From positions 99,242 to 163,241 of the forward strand of contig SIHQ01000009.1 of the NCBI GenBank assembly GCA_004762125.1: a DNA stretch of 64,000 bases, read 5' to 3'. Both the position numbers and the translations under genes were made by a program. Shown here one piece after another: positions 26,732-35,800 of this stretch; positions within the stretch are counted from its first letter, which is position 1; each line of letters opens with the position of its first letter. This stretch comes from Oceanospirillales bacterium (GTDB lineage Bacteria > Pseudomonadota > Gammaproteobacteria > Pseudomonadales > Endozoicomonadaceae). The notes under the pieces were generated by a model. That model did not search any database and had not been told where the DNA came from. It saw only the letters and a program-made list of their open reading frames with translations.

Positions 26732-27823
26732 ATGAAAAAGTCTATTGCCCTTTTTTTTGTATGGCTCCATGTACTTTTTTTATTCGTTATTATGTCGGCA
26801 AGAGCAGATGAGGATTACGAAACCAAGCTTTGGGTAATTGCAGATAGTTATAGTGTCAAAGGATACTTGCTGGGCACTTATCCAATTCCTGATCGAACTG
26901 ATCTCGATTTAGAGGAGGTGCTGAATCAGCATATAGACAGGCTCTTTATAGGTTCTACATCAATAACAGAGCAGGAAGTAGGATCATTTATACAGGGTGG
27001 AATTTCGACTTTACAGAACATTTTACCAGATGATTTGCTCGTTAAAAGGCTGGAAAAAGGCCTTGGCCACGAGCTAAAAAACAATGATATAAAACTCTGG
27101 CTACTCTGGCTGGAGCTGGAGCTGAAACTTAATAATGCTTTGGTCAATAGTTATGAGTTGCAACTGGTATCTAAAGCCAAGAGCCTAAATATTGAGATCC
27201 AGGAATTAGAGCACTATTCGGTGATGATTGACAGACTGGATAGTTTAATGTTGAGTTTGAGTTCTACCAAACAAAAAGCACTCTTACATGAGTTGCTAAG
27301 AAAGATAGAAAACAAACAATCGGCCAGTGCACTGCTTCAGCGGTTTCAGTCAGGAGAGTATGCAAGAGAAATGCATACCCCCGAACATAATATCTATCAG
27401 CCAATAATTTCGATGATATTCAGTGAAGCTAACAGTAAGTGGATTGAAAAAATAAATGTCGAGTTGCAGGCAGGACGAGTATTGTTTGCTCTTGATGTAC
27501 GTCACCTCAATGGTGATATGGGACTGATCAATTTACTCCGGGAAAAAGGTTTTCAGGTTTACCCCTTTGGCCAGCAATCTCAATATTCTGAAGAACGTCA
27601 TCCGCTTAATGCTTTAAGTAAACTATTTATGATTATCTGTATGGTAGGAGAAGCAAGGTTGATCGAGAAAGGCTGGGTTAATGAGGGAAAGTGTCATTGG
27701 GCTTTGGATGACCATCCGTGGATAACAGGAACTGTATTTGCAACTATTCTGCTAATTCCTCTAGTATTATGGGTAGAAAAACGCCTACAAGATCCACTGC
27801 GATTAGATCGATCTATCCATTGA
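26732..27823 (+). CDS. Degenerate TraB/GumN-family exported protein
   Basis: 363 residues with an N-terminal signal peptide and a C-terminal hydrophobic anchor (ITGTVFATILLIPLVLWV). The overall plan follows the TraB/GumN (Tiki-like) family: an opening KGYLLGTYPIPDR where active members have LLGTxHxxP, a helical middle, and a closing ALDVRHLNGDMGLINLLREKGF corresponding to GxxHLxGxxGLxxLLxxxGy. The histidine of the first motif is replaced (GTYP), so metalloprotease activity is doubtful even though the second histidine remains. It lies between glyA and nrdR, interrupting a common gene order. Confidence 0.65.
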   Translation: MKKSIALFFVWLHVLFLFVIMSARADEDYETKLWVIADSYSVKGYLLGTYPIPDRTDLDLEEVLNQHIDRLFIGSTSITEQEVGSFIQGGISTLQNILPDDLLVKRLEKGLGHELKNNDIKLWLLWLELELKLNNALVNSYELQLVSKAKSLNIEIQELEHYSVMIDRLDSLMLSLSSTKQKALLHELLRKIENKQSASALLQRFQSGEYAREMHTPEHNIYQPIISMIFSEANSKWIEKINVELQAGRVLFALDVRHLNGDMGLINLLREKGFQVYPFGQQSQYSEERHPLNALSKLFMIICMVGEARLIEKGWVNEGKCHWALDDHPWITGTVFATILLIPLVLWVEKRLQDPLRLDRSIH

Positions 27824-27939
27824 ATGTTTATACACTTTTCTTCTAAATAATTAAATAGCAGAAAAAATAGTGGCGATTTTGTAATCCCGGCTCATCCGGT
27901 TATGATGAAGAAACGACTCTACTCAGATTGCCGAATCCA

Positions 27940-28395
27940 ATGCACTGCCCATTTTGTAATGCTATCGATACAAAAGTAATAGACTCCCGCTTGGTGGCTG
28001 ATGGCAACCAGGTGCGTCGACGTCGGGAATGCCTGACTTGCAGTGAACGTTTCACTACCTATGAGTCAGCAGAGCTGTTGATTCCACGATTGGTGAAGCG
28101 TGATGGTTCCCGCGAGCCTTTCAACGAAGAAAAACTTCGTGCCGGTATGACTCGTTCTCTAGAAAAACGGCCTGTTGGGATGGAGAAAGTAGAAGAAGCT
28201 ATAAATCGTATCAAGCACAGACTCAGAGCTACAGGTGAGCGTGAAGTACAATCACTAGTGCTAGGTGAAGAGGTGATGCGAGAGCTTCAAGAGCTGGATG
28301 AAATTGCCTATATTCGGTTTGCTTCAGTTTACCGACACTTCAAGGATCTGAATGAATTTCGTGCAGAAATTGAACGACTGGAAACCGATAAATAA
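27940..28395 (+). CDS. nrdR: Ribonucleotide reductase regulator NrdR
   Basis: NrdR is the ATP/dATP-sensing repressor of ribonucleotide reductase genes. The 151-residue protein has a four-cysteine zinc ribbon (Cys3, 6, 31, 34: MHCPFC and RRRECLTC) and the ATP-cone domain [15 protein letters not shown]. The start is set at ATG 27940 because family members begin MHCPFC; an upstream TTG at 27928 would add four residues. NrdR commonly precedes ribD; here an accessory block of nearly 9 kb lies between them. Confidence 0.96.
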   Translation: MHCPFCNAIDTKVIDSRLVADGNQVRRRRECLTCSERFTTYESAELLIPRLVKRDGSREPFNEEKLRAGMTRSLEKRPVGMEKVEEAINRIKHRLRATGEREVQSLVLGEEVMRELQELDEIAYIRFASVYRHFKDLNEFRAEIERLETDK

Positions 28396-28428
28396 GGATC
28401 AGGCACTGCCTGATCCTCTCTCGTAACA

Positions 28429-29493
28429 TCAGCCCGTCAACACCTGATTCGCCAGTACGCCCATATAGGCTGCAAAGCAGGCCAGTAGAACGGCGCTTTT
28501 TAATCGAGAAATATTACTGCAGAAAATCAGATCTTTTCCACAGGTTGCGCCGTTATCTCCACAGGTTGCGCCGTTATCAGAGTTACCTGATGAGTTACCT
28601 GATGTCGTACAGCATTCGCTGCTCATGCTGGTTACTACGTTGAACGCAAACAGAGCCGTAATACCGGCCATGACCAGTCCATCTCTTTGAATGATCATTG
28701 GGTCCAGTTCCAGACCACCACTCAAAATCCCCGGAAATGCCAGCACACCCAATAGATTAAAAATGTTGGAGCCAATCACGGTGGCCATCACCATATCAAA
28801 CATTCCCCTACGAGCGCTGGCCATCACAGCCGCCAACTCAGGCAGACTGGTACCAAAGGCAATCACAGTCAGGCCAATAATAGTTTCACTGATACCAAAG
28901 GAGAGAGCGAGTTCGCTGGCTCCCCATACCAGTAGTTTGGAACTGCCCAGCAAAACAGTGAGTAATACCAGAGATTCAATCACAGCACGTCTGGTGGGGA
29001 TTTTCAGAATAGTAACGTCATCTTGGGGTGATTCATCACCACCGGAGTGTTCTGCCAGATAGTAGCAATAGCCAACCAGTGCAACGGCCAGCAGGATGCC
29101 GTCGTTTTGACTCAACATCCCATCAAACATCAAAGCCATAGCAAAAACGATAACCAGCCCCAGTAACGGTAGTTCCCGGGTAATAACACGACGACTTACT
29201 GATAATGGAATCAGTACTCCGCAGAGGCCAAGAACAAGCCCAATATTGATGATGTTAGAGCCCAGTGCATTACCTATTGCTATGCCGCCTGCGCCGTCTA
29301 CAGCAGCAACAGAAGACACAAGTAATTCAGGTGCCGATGTGCCAAAGGCAACGATGGTCATGCCGATGGTTAAGATTGACATACCCAGATGGGAGGCCAG
29401 AGTGGACGCGACTACGATTAAGCGGTCTGCACTCCAGGACAGGGCAACAAAACCCGCTGCAATGGCGGCGATAAAGGTAAGCGTTTCTATCAT
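28429..29493 (-). CDS. Calcium/sodium antiporter (CaCA family, YrbG-like)
   Basis: 354 residues with two inverted repeats of about five membrane helices each, carrying the alpha-repeat signatures GMTIVAFGTSAPELLVS and GLTVIAFGTSLPELAAV plus GNALGSNIINIGLVLGL and ATVIGSNIFNLLGVL. These define K+-independent Ca2+/Na+ exchangers such as YrbG. Unusual is a Cys/Gly/Asn-rich insertion between the last two helices (about residues 293-325), encoded by two kinds of DNA tandem repeat. The ion specificity is assumed from the family. Confidence 0.9.
   Translation of the reverse strand: MIETLTFIAAIAAGFVALSWSADRLIVVASTLASHLGMSILTIGMTIVAFGTSAPELLVSSVAAVDGAGGIAIGNALGSNIINIGLVLGLCGVLIPLSVSRRVITRELPLLGLVIVFAMALMFDGMLSQNDGILLAVALVGYCYYLAEHSGGDESPQDDVTILKIPTRRAVIESLVLLTVLLGSSKLLVWGASELALSFGISETIIGLTVIAFGTSLPELAAVMASARRGMFDMVMATVIGSNIFNLLGVLAFPGILSGGLELDPMIIQRDGLVMAGITALFAFNVVTSMSSECCTTSGNSSGNSDNGATCGDNGATCGKDLIFCSNISRLKSAVLLACFAAYMGVLANQVLTG
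28537..28578 (-). repeat. 21-bp perfect tandem repeat inside the antiporter gene
   Basis: Two identical 21-bp units (28537-28557 and 28558-28578) encode a repeated seven-residue DNGATCG. Immediately beside it GAGTTACCTGAT is repeated twice (28580-28603), encoding the SGN repeats. Both are in frame, so copy number can change without breaking the gene. Confidence 0.9.
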
Positions 29494-29647
29494 AGAGTTT
29501 TTATACCAAAGGCTTGAAACAGGTACAGCTTCGTCGCTCTGAATGCCGATGCTGTTTTATAAATCAGGTGACTTCCCCTCCTGAACAGCAGGCTATTTTA
29601 GAGAGTTGGCAAAATGTATACCACCGAGTGAAAACCGAAATGAAAAC

Positions 29648-29661
29648 CAAACGATCGTTTC
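29648..29661. promoter_or_regulatory. PsrA/FadR-like TetR operator before the thioesterase gene
   Basis: CAAACGATCGTTTC fits the pseudomonad PsrA box, (G/C)AAAC-N4-GTTT(G/C), used by TetR regulators of fatty-acid metabolism. It lies 70-80 bp before an acyl-CoA-thioesterase-like gene. One site only; regulation is inferred. Confidence 0.45.
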
Positions 29662-29730
29662 AAAGTATTGACGTCACAGCTATGATTCACCGCAGCAAGG
29701 TGCGATCCACTATTAGTTGTGAATAAAAAT

Positions 29731-30267
29731 ATGTACCCCTTTATAAGACTTGTTTCGACCATAACCAAAGCAAAAAGAGCAGAACGACTCTCTCCTCAGT
29801 CGACGGGGGAGATAAAATTTCGCTGTATGCCCTGGGATCTTGATATCTTCATGGAGATGAATAATGGCCGAGTGTTGACGTTGTATGACCTTGGTCGTTT
29901 TGACCTATCTGCTCGCACTGGGTTGGGCGATGCTCTGAAAGCAAAAGGCTGGGGTCTTGCCGTTGCTGGCAGTACTACCCGCTATCGTAAACGAGTGAAG
30001 ATGTTTGATGAGATTACCATGTATACAAAGCTGGTGGCGATAGAGGACCGCTGGTTTTATATGAAACAATCCATGTGGGTAAAAGGCCAGCCTGTGTCAT
30101 CCGTTTTACTGAGAACAGCCGTCACCAGTAAAGAGGGAATAGTACCTTCGGCTGATGTGCTGGATTGCATGGGTGTCACTGACTGGAAACCGGAGCCGGA
30201 TAATTGGACCAAAGCATGGATTGATAGTGAAGAAGAGCGTCCATGGCCGCCTACAGTAAAAATCTGA
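29731..30267 (+). CDS. Hotdog-fold acyl-CoA thioesterase-like protein
   Basis: About 178 residues of the 4HBT/YbgC-like hotdog superfamily. The key block is MPWDLDIFMEMNNGRVLTLYDLGR, matching the DLD-x4-HMNNGRY pattern in which the aspartate and asparagines line the active site; the usual histidine is glutamate here. The C-terminus is Trp/Pro-rich (ERPWPP). ATG 29731 (MYPFIRL) is chosen over GTG 29719 because homologues begin in this way. A fatty-acid-type operator lies upstream. Hydrolysis of long-chain acyl-CoA is the likely role. Confidence 0.8.
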   Translation: MYPFIRLVSTITKAKRAERLSPQSTGEIKFRCMPWDLDIFMEMNNGRVLTLYDLGRFDLSARTGLGDALKAKGWGLAVAGSTTRYRKRVKMFDEITMYTKLVAIEDRWFYMKQSMWVKGQPVSSVLLRTAVTSKEGIVPSADVLDCMGVTDWKPEPDNWTKAWIDSEEERPWPPTVKI

Positions 30268-30401
30268 TGTTTTTCGTTGCAGTAGAGTAATAAGACAGAT
30301 AGACAGCTGAGTGATGGATATCTATCAAACTGGTGAACCTGACGGAGAAAGAAGTTCGTCGGGTTGCCAGTTATGACGAGAATGTTCTGCGTATAGTCAC
30401 G

Positions 30402-31292
30402 TCAGCTTCTATTGCTGATGCCCTTCAGCCAATTAAGAAAGTCTCTGATTTTTTGGTTATCTTCGTTTATTTCAAGAAATAATGCTTCGTAGTGTTGTCC
30501 GGTCAGCTGTACAGCTGGCATTACCGGTTGTAAAAGACCTCGTTCCAGATAATCCTTTACGAGAATAGAGCTGGCGAGAGCAATACCCTTTGCAGCAATA
30601 GCCGCTTGTAGCATATGCAGTTCTTCATCGAAAAAAATAACGTTCGATTCTTCATCATTTGAATTTGAAATACCAGCGGTTTGCATCCAGCGTTCCCAGC
30701 TTACTTCTGAAAGTATGTCTTGTTGCCAACGTGTTTCAATGAGCTGAATGTCACTAAAGTCTGGATTTATTTTAATCAGCTCTGGTGACCCATAAACGCC
30801 AAAGGTTTCATCAAGTAACGGAATGAATGCCAGTCCGTTCTCTTTCTTTCCACCGTACCGGATAGATAAATCAATGTTACGATTTTCTCGTAAATCGACT
30901 GTCTTTGTACTGGTATGGAGCTGTACGGAATATTGAGGGAACAGTTGATAAAAATCGACTAATCGTGGCACCAGAAATAGAGCTGCAAAGGAAGGTGTTG
31001 TAGATAGAGTAATGATATTGCTGTGAGATCTTGCGATATTAATAGCTTGTCTGATGTCGTGAAACGTGTGGGAAAGCGTCGGGGCGATAATACGACCAGA
31101 TTCTGTTAATTCAATCATTCTCGCACTACGCACAAACAACTTTATTTTAAGCTGATTCTCAAGTGACTTGATTTGATGAGATATGGCAGTAGGTGTCACA
31201 GAAAGTTCGTCAGCGGCTTGTTTGAAACTGCCTAATCTAGCCGCAGCTTCAAAAGCACGTAGTGCCGATAAAGACGGTAACCGGTGACTCAT
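30402..31292 (-). CDS. LysR-family regulator (GcvA-like)
   Basis: 296 residues with an N-terminal winged helix (SALRAFEAAARLGSFKQAADELSVTPTAIS region, LVSxxI-type helix to about residue 65) and a C-terminal periplasmic-binding-like effector domain. The LSALRAFEAAAR opening is characteristic of the GcvA/AmpR branch. It is divergent from the SGNH esterase gene at 31402, 110 bp away, and probably controls that gene and the small ABM-like protein behind it. Confidence 0.9.
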   Translation of the reverse strand: MSHRLPSLSALRAFEAAARLGSFKQAADELSVTPTAISHQIKSLENQLKIKLFVRSARMIELTESGRIIAPTLSHTFHDIRQAINIARSHSNIITLSTTPSFAALFLVPRLVDFYQLFPQYSVQLHTSTKTVDLRENRNIDLSIRYGGKKENGLAFIPLLDETFGVYGSPELIKINPDFSDIQLIETRWQQDILSEVSWERWMQTAGISNSNDEESNVIFFDEELHMLQAAIAAKGIALASSILVKDYLERGLLQPVMPAVQLTGQHYEALFLEINEDNQKIRDFLNWLKGISNRS

Positions 31293-31304
31293 GATACGAC
31301 CTAT

Positions 31305-31318
31305 AGATGAATTTATCT
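31305..31318. promoter_or_regulatory. Possible LysR operator
   Basis: AGATGAATTTATCT is an interrupted palindrome of the T-N11-A type in the divergent promoter region 13 bp from the lysR start. It fits a LysR recognition site by position and symmetry. Confidence 0.35.
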
Positions 31319-31401
31319 CATCTTAATCAATATTCTTTTCTTTTGTAAAATAAATACCATAAATCCAAAATCGGTCTACTTCTTATCTCTGTGAACTGCT
31401 T

Positions 31402-32148
31402 ATGTTTATTCGCTGTATAAAAAAAATAACTTTGATTTTTTCCATAGCTTTCGTGATTGTTCCTTCTCTTAGCGCGGCTGAATCATTACGGGTTCTTGCC
31501 TACGGAGATTCTAATACCTGGGGTTGGGTTCCAACGGCGGAGGGGTATCCCACAGTGCGCTACAGTGATCGTCAACGCTGGTCTGGAGTACTGGAAACAG
31601 CATTAGGAAAGAGCGCTACTGTTGTTAATAATGGTTTGGTTGGGCGTACAACTGATTTGAATGCATTGAATGCTGTTGGCGCCGTTGCTGGAGCTGATTT
31701 TAACGGTCAGCGTAATCTTGCAGAAGCGGTGGCTTCCAGTATGCCGCTGGACTGGGTTGTGATTATGTTAGGAACGAATGACCTGCAAGTTTCACATCAG
31801 CGTAAGCCCGTAGATATCGCGAAAGTTGCCTTCAATATGGCTGAGCAAATTCGCACTATGAGTATGCCGTTATACAGTAAATACCCAGCTCCCAAAGTAC
31901 TTATCGTAGCACCACCGGCTTTTGGTGATACCTCTAAAACTCCACTTTCTGGTCTTTTTTCTGTTGGAGAAAAACCTTCAGAAGAATTAGGAAAAGCGTT
32001 TAACAAGATATCAAAAGACCACAAGCAGGTGATGTGGTTAGACGCTGGAAAAGTGATTAAAACTGACGGCGTTGATGGAATACATTTAACGGCCAAAGCC
32101 CATGAACAGTTAGGTAAGGCCATTGGGGCTGTTCTTTCAAAATACTAA
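31402..32148 (+). CDS. Exported SGNH-family esterase
   Basis: 248 residues with a signal peptide (ITLIFSIAFVIVPSLSAA). SGNH hydrolase blocks are clear: block I YGDSNTWGW with the nucleophile Ser (about residue 38), block III MLGTNDLQ, and block V DGIHLTAKAHEQL with the Asp-His pair. GDSNTWG rather than GDSL is typical of the arylesterase/acetylxylan-esterase-like subgroup. It should hydrolyse acyl esters in the periplasm. It is followed 15 bp later by a small ABM-like protein gene, and faces a divergent LysR regulator. Confidence 0.88.
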   Translation: MFIRCIKKITLIFSIAFVIVPSLSAAESLRVLAYGDSNTWGWVPTAEGYPTVRYSDRQRWSGVLETALGKSATVVNNGLVGRTTDLNALNAVGAVAGADFNGQRNLAEAVASSMPLDWVVIMLGTNDLQVSHQRKPVDIAKVAFNMAEQIRTMSMPLYSKYPAPKVLIVAPPAFGDTSKTPLSGLFSVGEKPSEELGKAFNKISKDHKQVMWLDAGKVIKTDGVDGIHLTAKAHEQLGKAIGAVLSKY

Positions 32149-32163
32149 TCCGAGGTAACTGTA

Positions 32164-32481
32164 ATGACTGCATCCAGTTCAGATATAGAGCAAGCAGGGA
32201 TTATTGAGTATGTCACTTTTGCCAGCAACTCAGGCGTTTCACCAGAAGCACTGAAAGAAGGGGTAGAAAAAACAGATGTTGTACTCGATAGTATTGACGG
32301 TTTTCTGAAGCGTTTTTTTGCTCAGCAAGATGACGGACTCTGGGTAGAAGTCGTGTTCTGGCGTGACAAGAAGGCTGCGGAAGCTGGGCTGGAAATCTTT
32401 CTCAAAGATCCTCGAAGTCAGGCTTTGCTGCAATTAATAGAAAACAGTTCTGTCAGTATTACCTATAGCAAAGTTGCTTAG
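32164..32481 (+). CDS. Small dimeric alpha/beta-barrel (ABM-like) protein
   Basis: 105 residues with the pattern of ferredoxin-like dimeric barrels of the antibiotic-biosynthesis-monooxygenase superfamily: an opening strand IIEYVTF, a helix, LDSIDGFLKRFF, DDGLWVEVVFWRDKKAAEAGLEIF and a closing strand SVSITYSKVA. No catalytic residue can be named. It is the second gene behind the SGNH esterase and probably co-regulated with it. Confidence 0.7.
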   Translation: MTASSSDIEQAGIIEYVTFASNSGVSPEALKEGVEKTDVVLDSIDGFLKRFFAQQDDGLWVEVVFWRDKKAAEAGLEIFLKDPRSQALLQLIENSSVSITYSKVA

Positions 32482-32500
32482 CGCTGCGGGTTTTACTTTA

Positions 32501-32555
32501 CTCAATTCAACGTACATGGGTCACAATATTTGTAACCCATGTACGTTGAATTGAG
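32501..32555. terminator. 21-bp perfect palindrome between convergent genes
   Basis: Arms 32501-32521 and 32535-32555 are exact complements (CTCAATTCAACG...), with a 13-bp spacer that is itself partly self-complementary. It lies between the ABM-like gene and purK, so it may serve both as terminator, though T-runs are absent. Confidence 0.65.
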
Positions 32556-32572
32556 AAAAACCAATCCAGTCT

Positions 32573-33673
32573 CTATTGGTTTTTCCAGACACCTTCAGGT
32601 ATCACATAGACCAGTGCGTCAACGGTTTTATTCCGTTCTTCGATGCTGTTTGCAACCACGGTAATGTGCCCTAGCTTACGAGCAGGGCGAGCTTCCTTCC
32701 CATAAGAATGGCGGTAGGCATTACTGAGGCTGTCAGCTTTTAATGAGGCGGTTTCATCACTGATGACGTTAACCATCGCTACTGCAGCATGCTTTGCTTG
32801 AGTATTACCCAGAGGCTTGCTACCCAAAGCCAGCATATGGTTACGGAACTGGCTGGCTTCGCTGCCTTCAATAGACCAGTGGCCTGAGTTGTGAACTCTT
32901 GGTGCAACTTCGTTAGCAATCAGGCCCTGTTCTGTTTCAAACAACTCCAGAGTGATAGTACCCACATAATCAAGACTGTTGGCCAAATCTCTAATGTAAC
33001 GCTTCGCAATGTCTGATTTTTCAGAAGAAAGTTCGGAGATTGGGTACAGTGAGTAGCGCAGAATACCCTCATGATGAATATTCTCGGTCATTGGCCAGAT
33101 CTTGATGTTGCCATCACGGTCGCGGCTGGCAATCACTGATGTTTCCCGCTGAAAAGCCACAAAGGCTTCAGCAATCAGTTCACGATGACCAATGGTTTCC
33201 CAGGCAGTTTCAGCATCTTCCGGCTTACGCAATACAAACTGACCTTTGCCATCGTAACCTTCCGTCGTCGTCTTCATAACGATAGGCAGTCCAAGGACGT
33301 CTATAGCCTGGTGCACATCTTCAAGGGAGTTAACAGCATGAAAATCTGCAGTGGCGATACCGGCTGCACGCAGAGCATTCTTCTCCAGTAAACGATTCTG
33401 AAATGTTTTTAGTGCCTTGAGACTGGGGAATACTTTGTCTTCAATCGCTTCGAGCTGATGAACAATGTGAGCCGGAATATTTTCGGTTTCGTAGGAAACC
33501 AGATCCACCCCATCAATGAACGCGTTCAGTTTACTTTCTTCGTGGGCACGAAGGTCATAAAGGGATACGTCAAGATCAGTCAGATCGGTGACGCTGGCAG
33601 CTAACATTTGGCCTAGCTGACCATTTCCCAGGATACCAATTTTCATCGGGACTGTTCTCATTGGGGTTTTCAT
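32573..33673 (-). CDS. purK: N5-carboxyaminoimidazole ribonucleotide synthase
   Basis: PurK carboxylates AIR with ATP and bicarbonate in purine synthesis. The 366-residue ATP-grasp protein shows ILGNGQLGQML, SYETENIPAH, IVMKTTTEGYDGKGQFVL, LIAEAFVAFQRETSVI and NEVAPRVHNSGHWSIEGS. It follows purE by 5 bp as an operon. The true start may be the internal ATG at 33646 (MKIGILGNGQ), the position used by relatives; neither candidate has a strong ribosome site. Confidence 0.95.
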   Translation of the reverse strand: MKTPMRTVPMKIGILGNGQLGQMLAASVTDLTDLDVSLYDLRAHEESKLNAFIDGVDLVSYETENIPAHIVHQLEAIEDKVFPSLKALKTFQNRLLEKNALRAAGIATADFHAVNSLEDVHQAIDVLGLPIVMKTTTEGYDGKGQFVLRKPEDAETAWETIGHRELIAEAFVAFQRETSVIASRDRDGNIKIWPMTENIHHEGILRYSLYPISELSSEKSDIAKRYIRDLANSLDYVGTITLELFETEQGLIANEVAPRVHNSGHWSIEGSEASQFRNHMLALGSKPLGNTQAKHAAVAMVNVISDETASLKADSLSNAYRHSYGKEARPARKLGHITVVANSIEERNKTVDALVYVIPEGVWKNQ

Positions 33674-33678
33674 CTGGA

Positions 33679-34173
33679 TTATTCTGCAGTTCGTGGATCC
33701 GGCTCAGCAAGAACAGTCTCAGTCTGTTTAGCACGGAAATCATCAACACGCTTCAACAGCTCATCATCACTGGTAGCGAGAATTTGTGCGGCCAACAGAC
33801 CTGCGTTCTTGGCACCGGCATCGCCAATGGCCAAAGTACCCACAGCAACACCACCAGGCATCTGGGCAATGGAAAGCAGGGAATCGAGACCGTTCAAGGC
33901 ACGGCTTTTTACCGGCACACCCAGAACAGGAACAGAGGTTTGGGACGCTGCCATCCCCGGCAAGTGAGCAGCACCGCCGGCACCTGCGATAATGACCTTG
34001 ATGCCTCGGCTCTGTGCGCTTTTGGCGTAATCGAATAATAGGTCGGGAGTGCGATGGGCTGAAACTACCTTAACTTCGTACGCTACGCCCAGATTATCCA
34101 GCAAATCAGCCGCATGTTGCATGGTCGGCCAATCGCTCTTCGAGCCCATTATTATTCCAACGGGGACAGTCAT
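33679..34173 (-). CDS. purE: N5-carboxyaminoimidazole ribonucleotide mutase
   Basis: PurE moves the carboxyl group from N5-CAIR to give CAIR. The 164-residue protein has [45 protein letters not shown] and [14 protein letters not shown], all conserved. It is the first gene of the purE-purK pair. A short AGGGGT/ACCCCT hairpin (34192-34211) lies about 20 bp upstream; no recognisable PurR box is seen. Confidence 0.96.
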   Translation of the reverse strand: MTVPVGIIMGSKSDWPTMQHAADLLDNLGVAYEVKVVSAHRTPDLLFDYAKSAQSRGIKVIIAGAGGAAHLPGMAASQTSVPVLGVPVKSRALNGLDSLLSIAQMPGGVAVGTLAIGDAGAKNAGLLAAQILATSDDELLKRVDDFRAKQTETVLAEPDPRTAE

Positions 34174-34588
34174 GGAGACACCTTATTGTTCAGGGGTGAG
34201 CAGTGACCCCTAGCTGTTATTAGTGGCGGGCAGTTTACCACAAAGTATCTCGCTGGAGCAGGCTGCAGTAAGCGTGAATATTGGTTTTAAATTGAAGAGA
34301 TATTCCTGTTTTGGACTACTAAAAATAGGTACTAACGCACTATTATCGAAGAGTTTTTTATAGGGGGCTGGGTGATTGTGCAACTACTGCTGTTGGTGTC
34401 AGCGCTATATCGGTATTGAAGGGTGTGAAATCGGAATTGATGCGATCGGCGCTAAGTAAAAAGATAGTACTTTTTATAATCTCTGAATAATTCCAGAGAA
34501 ATAAATGATTAATCATGTCTATTCTTTCCTTTTCGAAATAGATTTCTGGTCTATCTTGTTTTATTCGTACCGATACTTGAAACAGAGT
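34174..34588. other. Intergenic region between purE and an exported protein gene
   Basis: 415 bp holding the divergent promoters. Apart from the small hairpin at 34192-34211, no repeat or operator is obvious. Minus-strand and upstream plus-strand frames here lack coding character. Confidence 0.4.
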
Positions 34589-35581
34589 ATGACCAGAAAA
34601 ATAGCACGTATTTTTATTGTTGCTGAATGGATTCTGTTGTCCATTCAATGCCTGCTTTCGCCTTTTGTTCATGCTGATCAGGAAGAGGTTAGCTGGCATA
34701 CTCAGTTCGCTGAGTATCTAAACCTGCATTTGAATGAAAACAGTCGGGGGTGGTTTTCTAGCGAATTTGATATTCATGGCAGAGAGTATCTGGCAGCAGA
34801 CGGCTCACTGTTACTGGATAATACTATTCAGCTCTGGAGTCAGTATGAGGTAGATGCTTTGTCTACAGTAACCTTTAATCCTGAGGGTTACACTGGCGAA
34901 TTAGGAACCATTGTTTTATCTCCTTCATACAAGTTTTATTCATCGGATTTGCTTATTATTCCTGCAGGCACCTACTGGTCAGAAAATACAAATCTAAAAT
35001 TGGACCATACGCCTTACAAGTATTATTCATCAGACATTCACGATACGTGGAAAAGACAAGAGTTTGATTTACGGACACTTCATGGAGTGTTTGATTCTAA
35101 ATGGAGTGAAGGGAATTATGCTTTAACGGATTTCAAATTAAGTGGTTTGGGGTTTCTCAGTGATATTGATATCCCTGTAAAAACGGCTTCGGGTAGAGGT
35201 GGTAGAAAAGGATCGAAGACTAATAGTACTCAGAGGCGGAGAGCATTTACAGCTTCTGGATCTAAGTTTCCTTCAGTATCCCTAAGGTCAACTTCTGGAG
35301 CAACGGCAGCAGGAGATGGGCGACCTCCACAGAAGCCCTCAGGTGGTCCTCAAAAACAGAAAACTGAACCTGATTCACAAGAGGCTATTGAGAAGCTGAA
35401 AGATTATATTAAAAAATTTGCTGATTTGGTTCAAAGGAGACAAGAGGGATCAATTAATAAAGAGTCGTTAAGAACTGCTAGAAGACTAATGGAAGGTTTG
35501 TCTAAGAGTAATAGAGGTATAATTGAAGGAATGAAAGAATATTCTTCGATTCAACATCTGTTTGAGAACAAGCCGAAGTAG
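34589..35581 (+). CDS. Exported protein of unknown function with basic linker
   Basis: I do not recognise this protein (about 330 residues from ATG 34589). That start is chosen because it yields a signal peptide (ARIFIVAEWILLSIQCLLS) cleaved near VHA. The N-terminal mature domain is aromatic-rich and beta-looking (about 35-200); a Gly/Ser/Arg/Lys-rich disordered linker follows (about 205-270), then a charged helical C-terminus that may form a coiled coil. Low GC compared with purE. It is followed after 220 bp by another exported unknown on the same strand. Confidence 0.6.
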   Translation: MTRKIARIFIVAEWILLSIQCLLSPFVHADQEEVSWHTQFAEYLNLHLNENSRGWFSSEFDIHGREYLAADGSLLLDNTIQLWSQYEVDALSTVTFNPEGYTGELGTIVLSPSYKFYSSDLLIIPAGTYWSENTNLKLDHTPYKYYSSDIHDTWKRQEFDLRTLHGVFDSKWSEGNYALTDFKLSGLGFLSDIDIPVKTASGRGGRKGSKTNSTQRRRAFTASGSKFPSVSLRSTSGATAAGDGRPPQKPSGGPQKQKTEPDSQEAIEKLKDYIKKFADLVQRRQEGSINKESLRTARRLMEGLSKSNRGIIEGMKEYSSIQHLFENKPK

Positions 35582-35800
35582 ACATTTAAAATAATAACTC
35601 GTGTTTCCCACTAAGAATCAGTGTTCAGAAATTAAATCATACAAGCGTGCAAGTTAAAGAGTTTTATATTTCCACCATTAGTCGGCATTACTACAACAAC
35701 CGTTCTTCTTGTCTATAGTGCAGAATTCCAATCCTTTTTTGATAATTAGGGCTTCTCAGTAATTTTCCAGATTAAAAATGGAAAGTAAGGTTCGATAATA

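Noticed and set aside
34174..34260. PurR box before purE
   Set aside because: Searched for ACGCAAACGTTTGCGT-like palindromes; none close.
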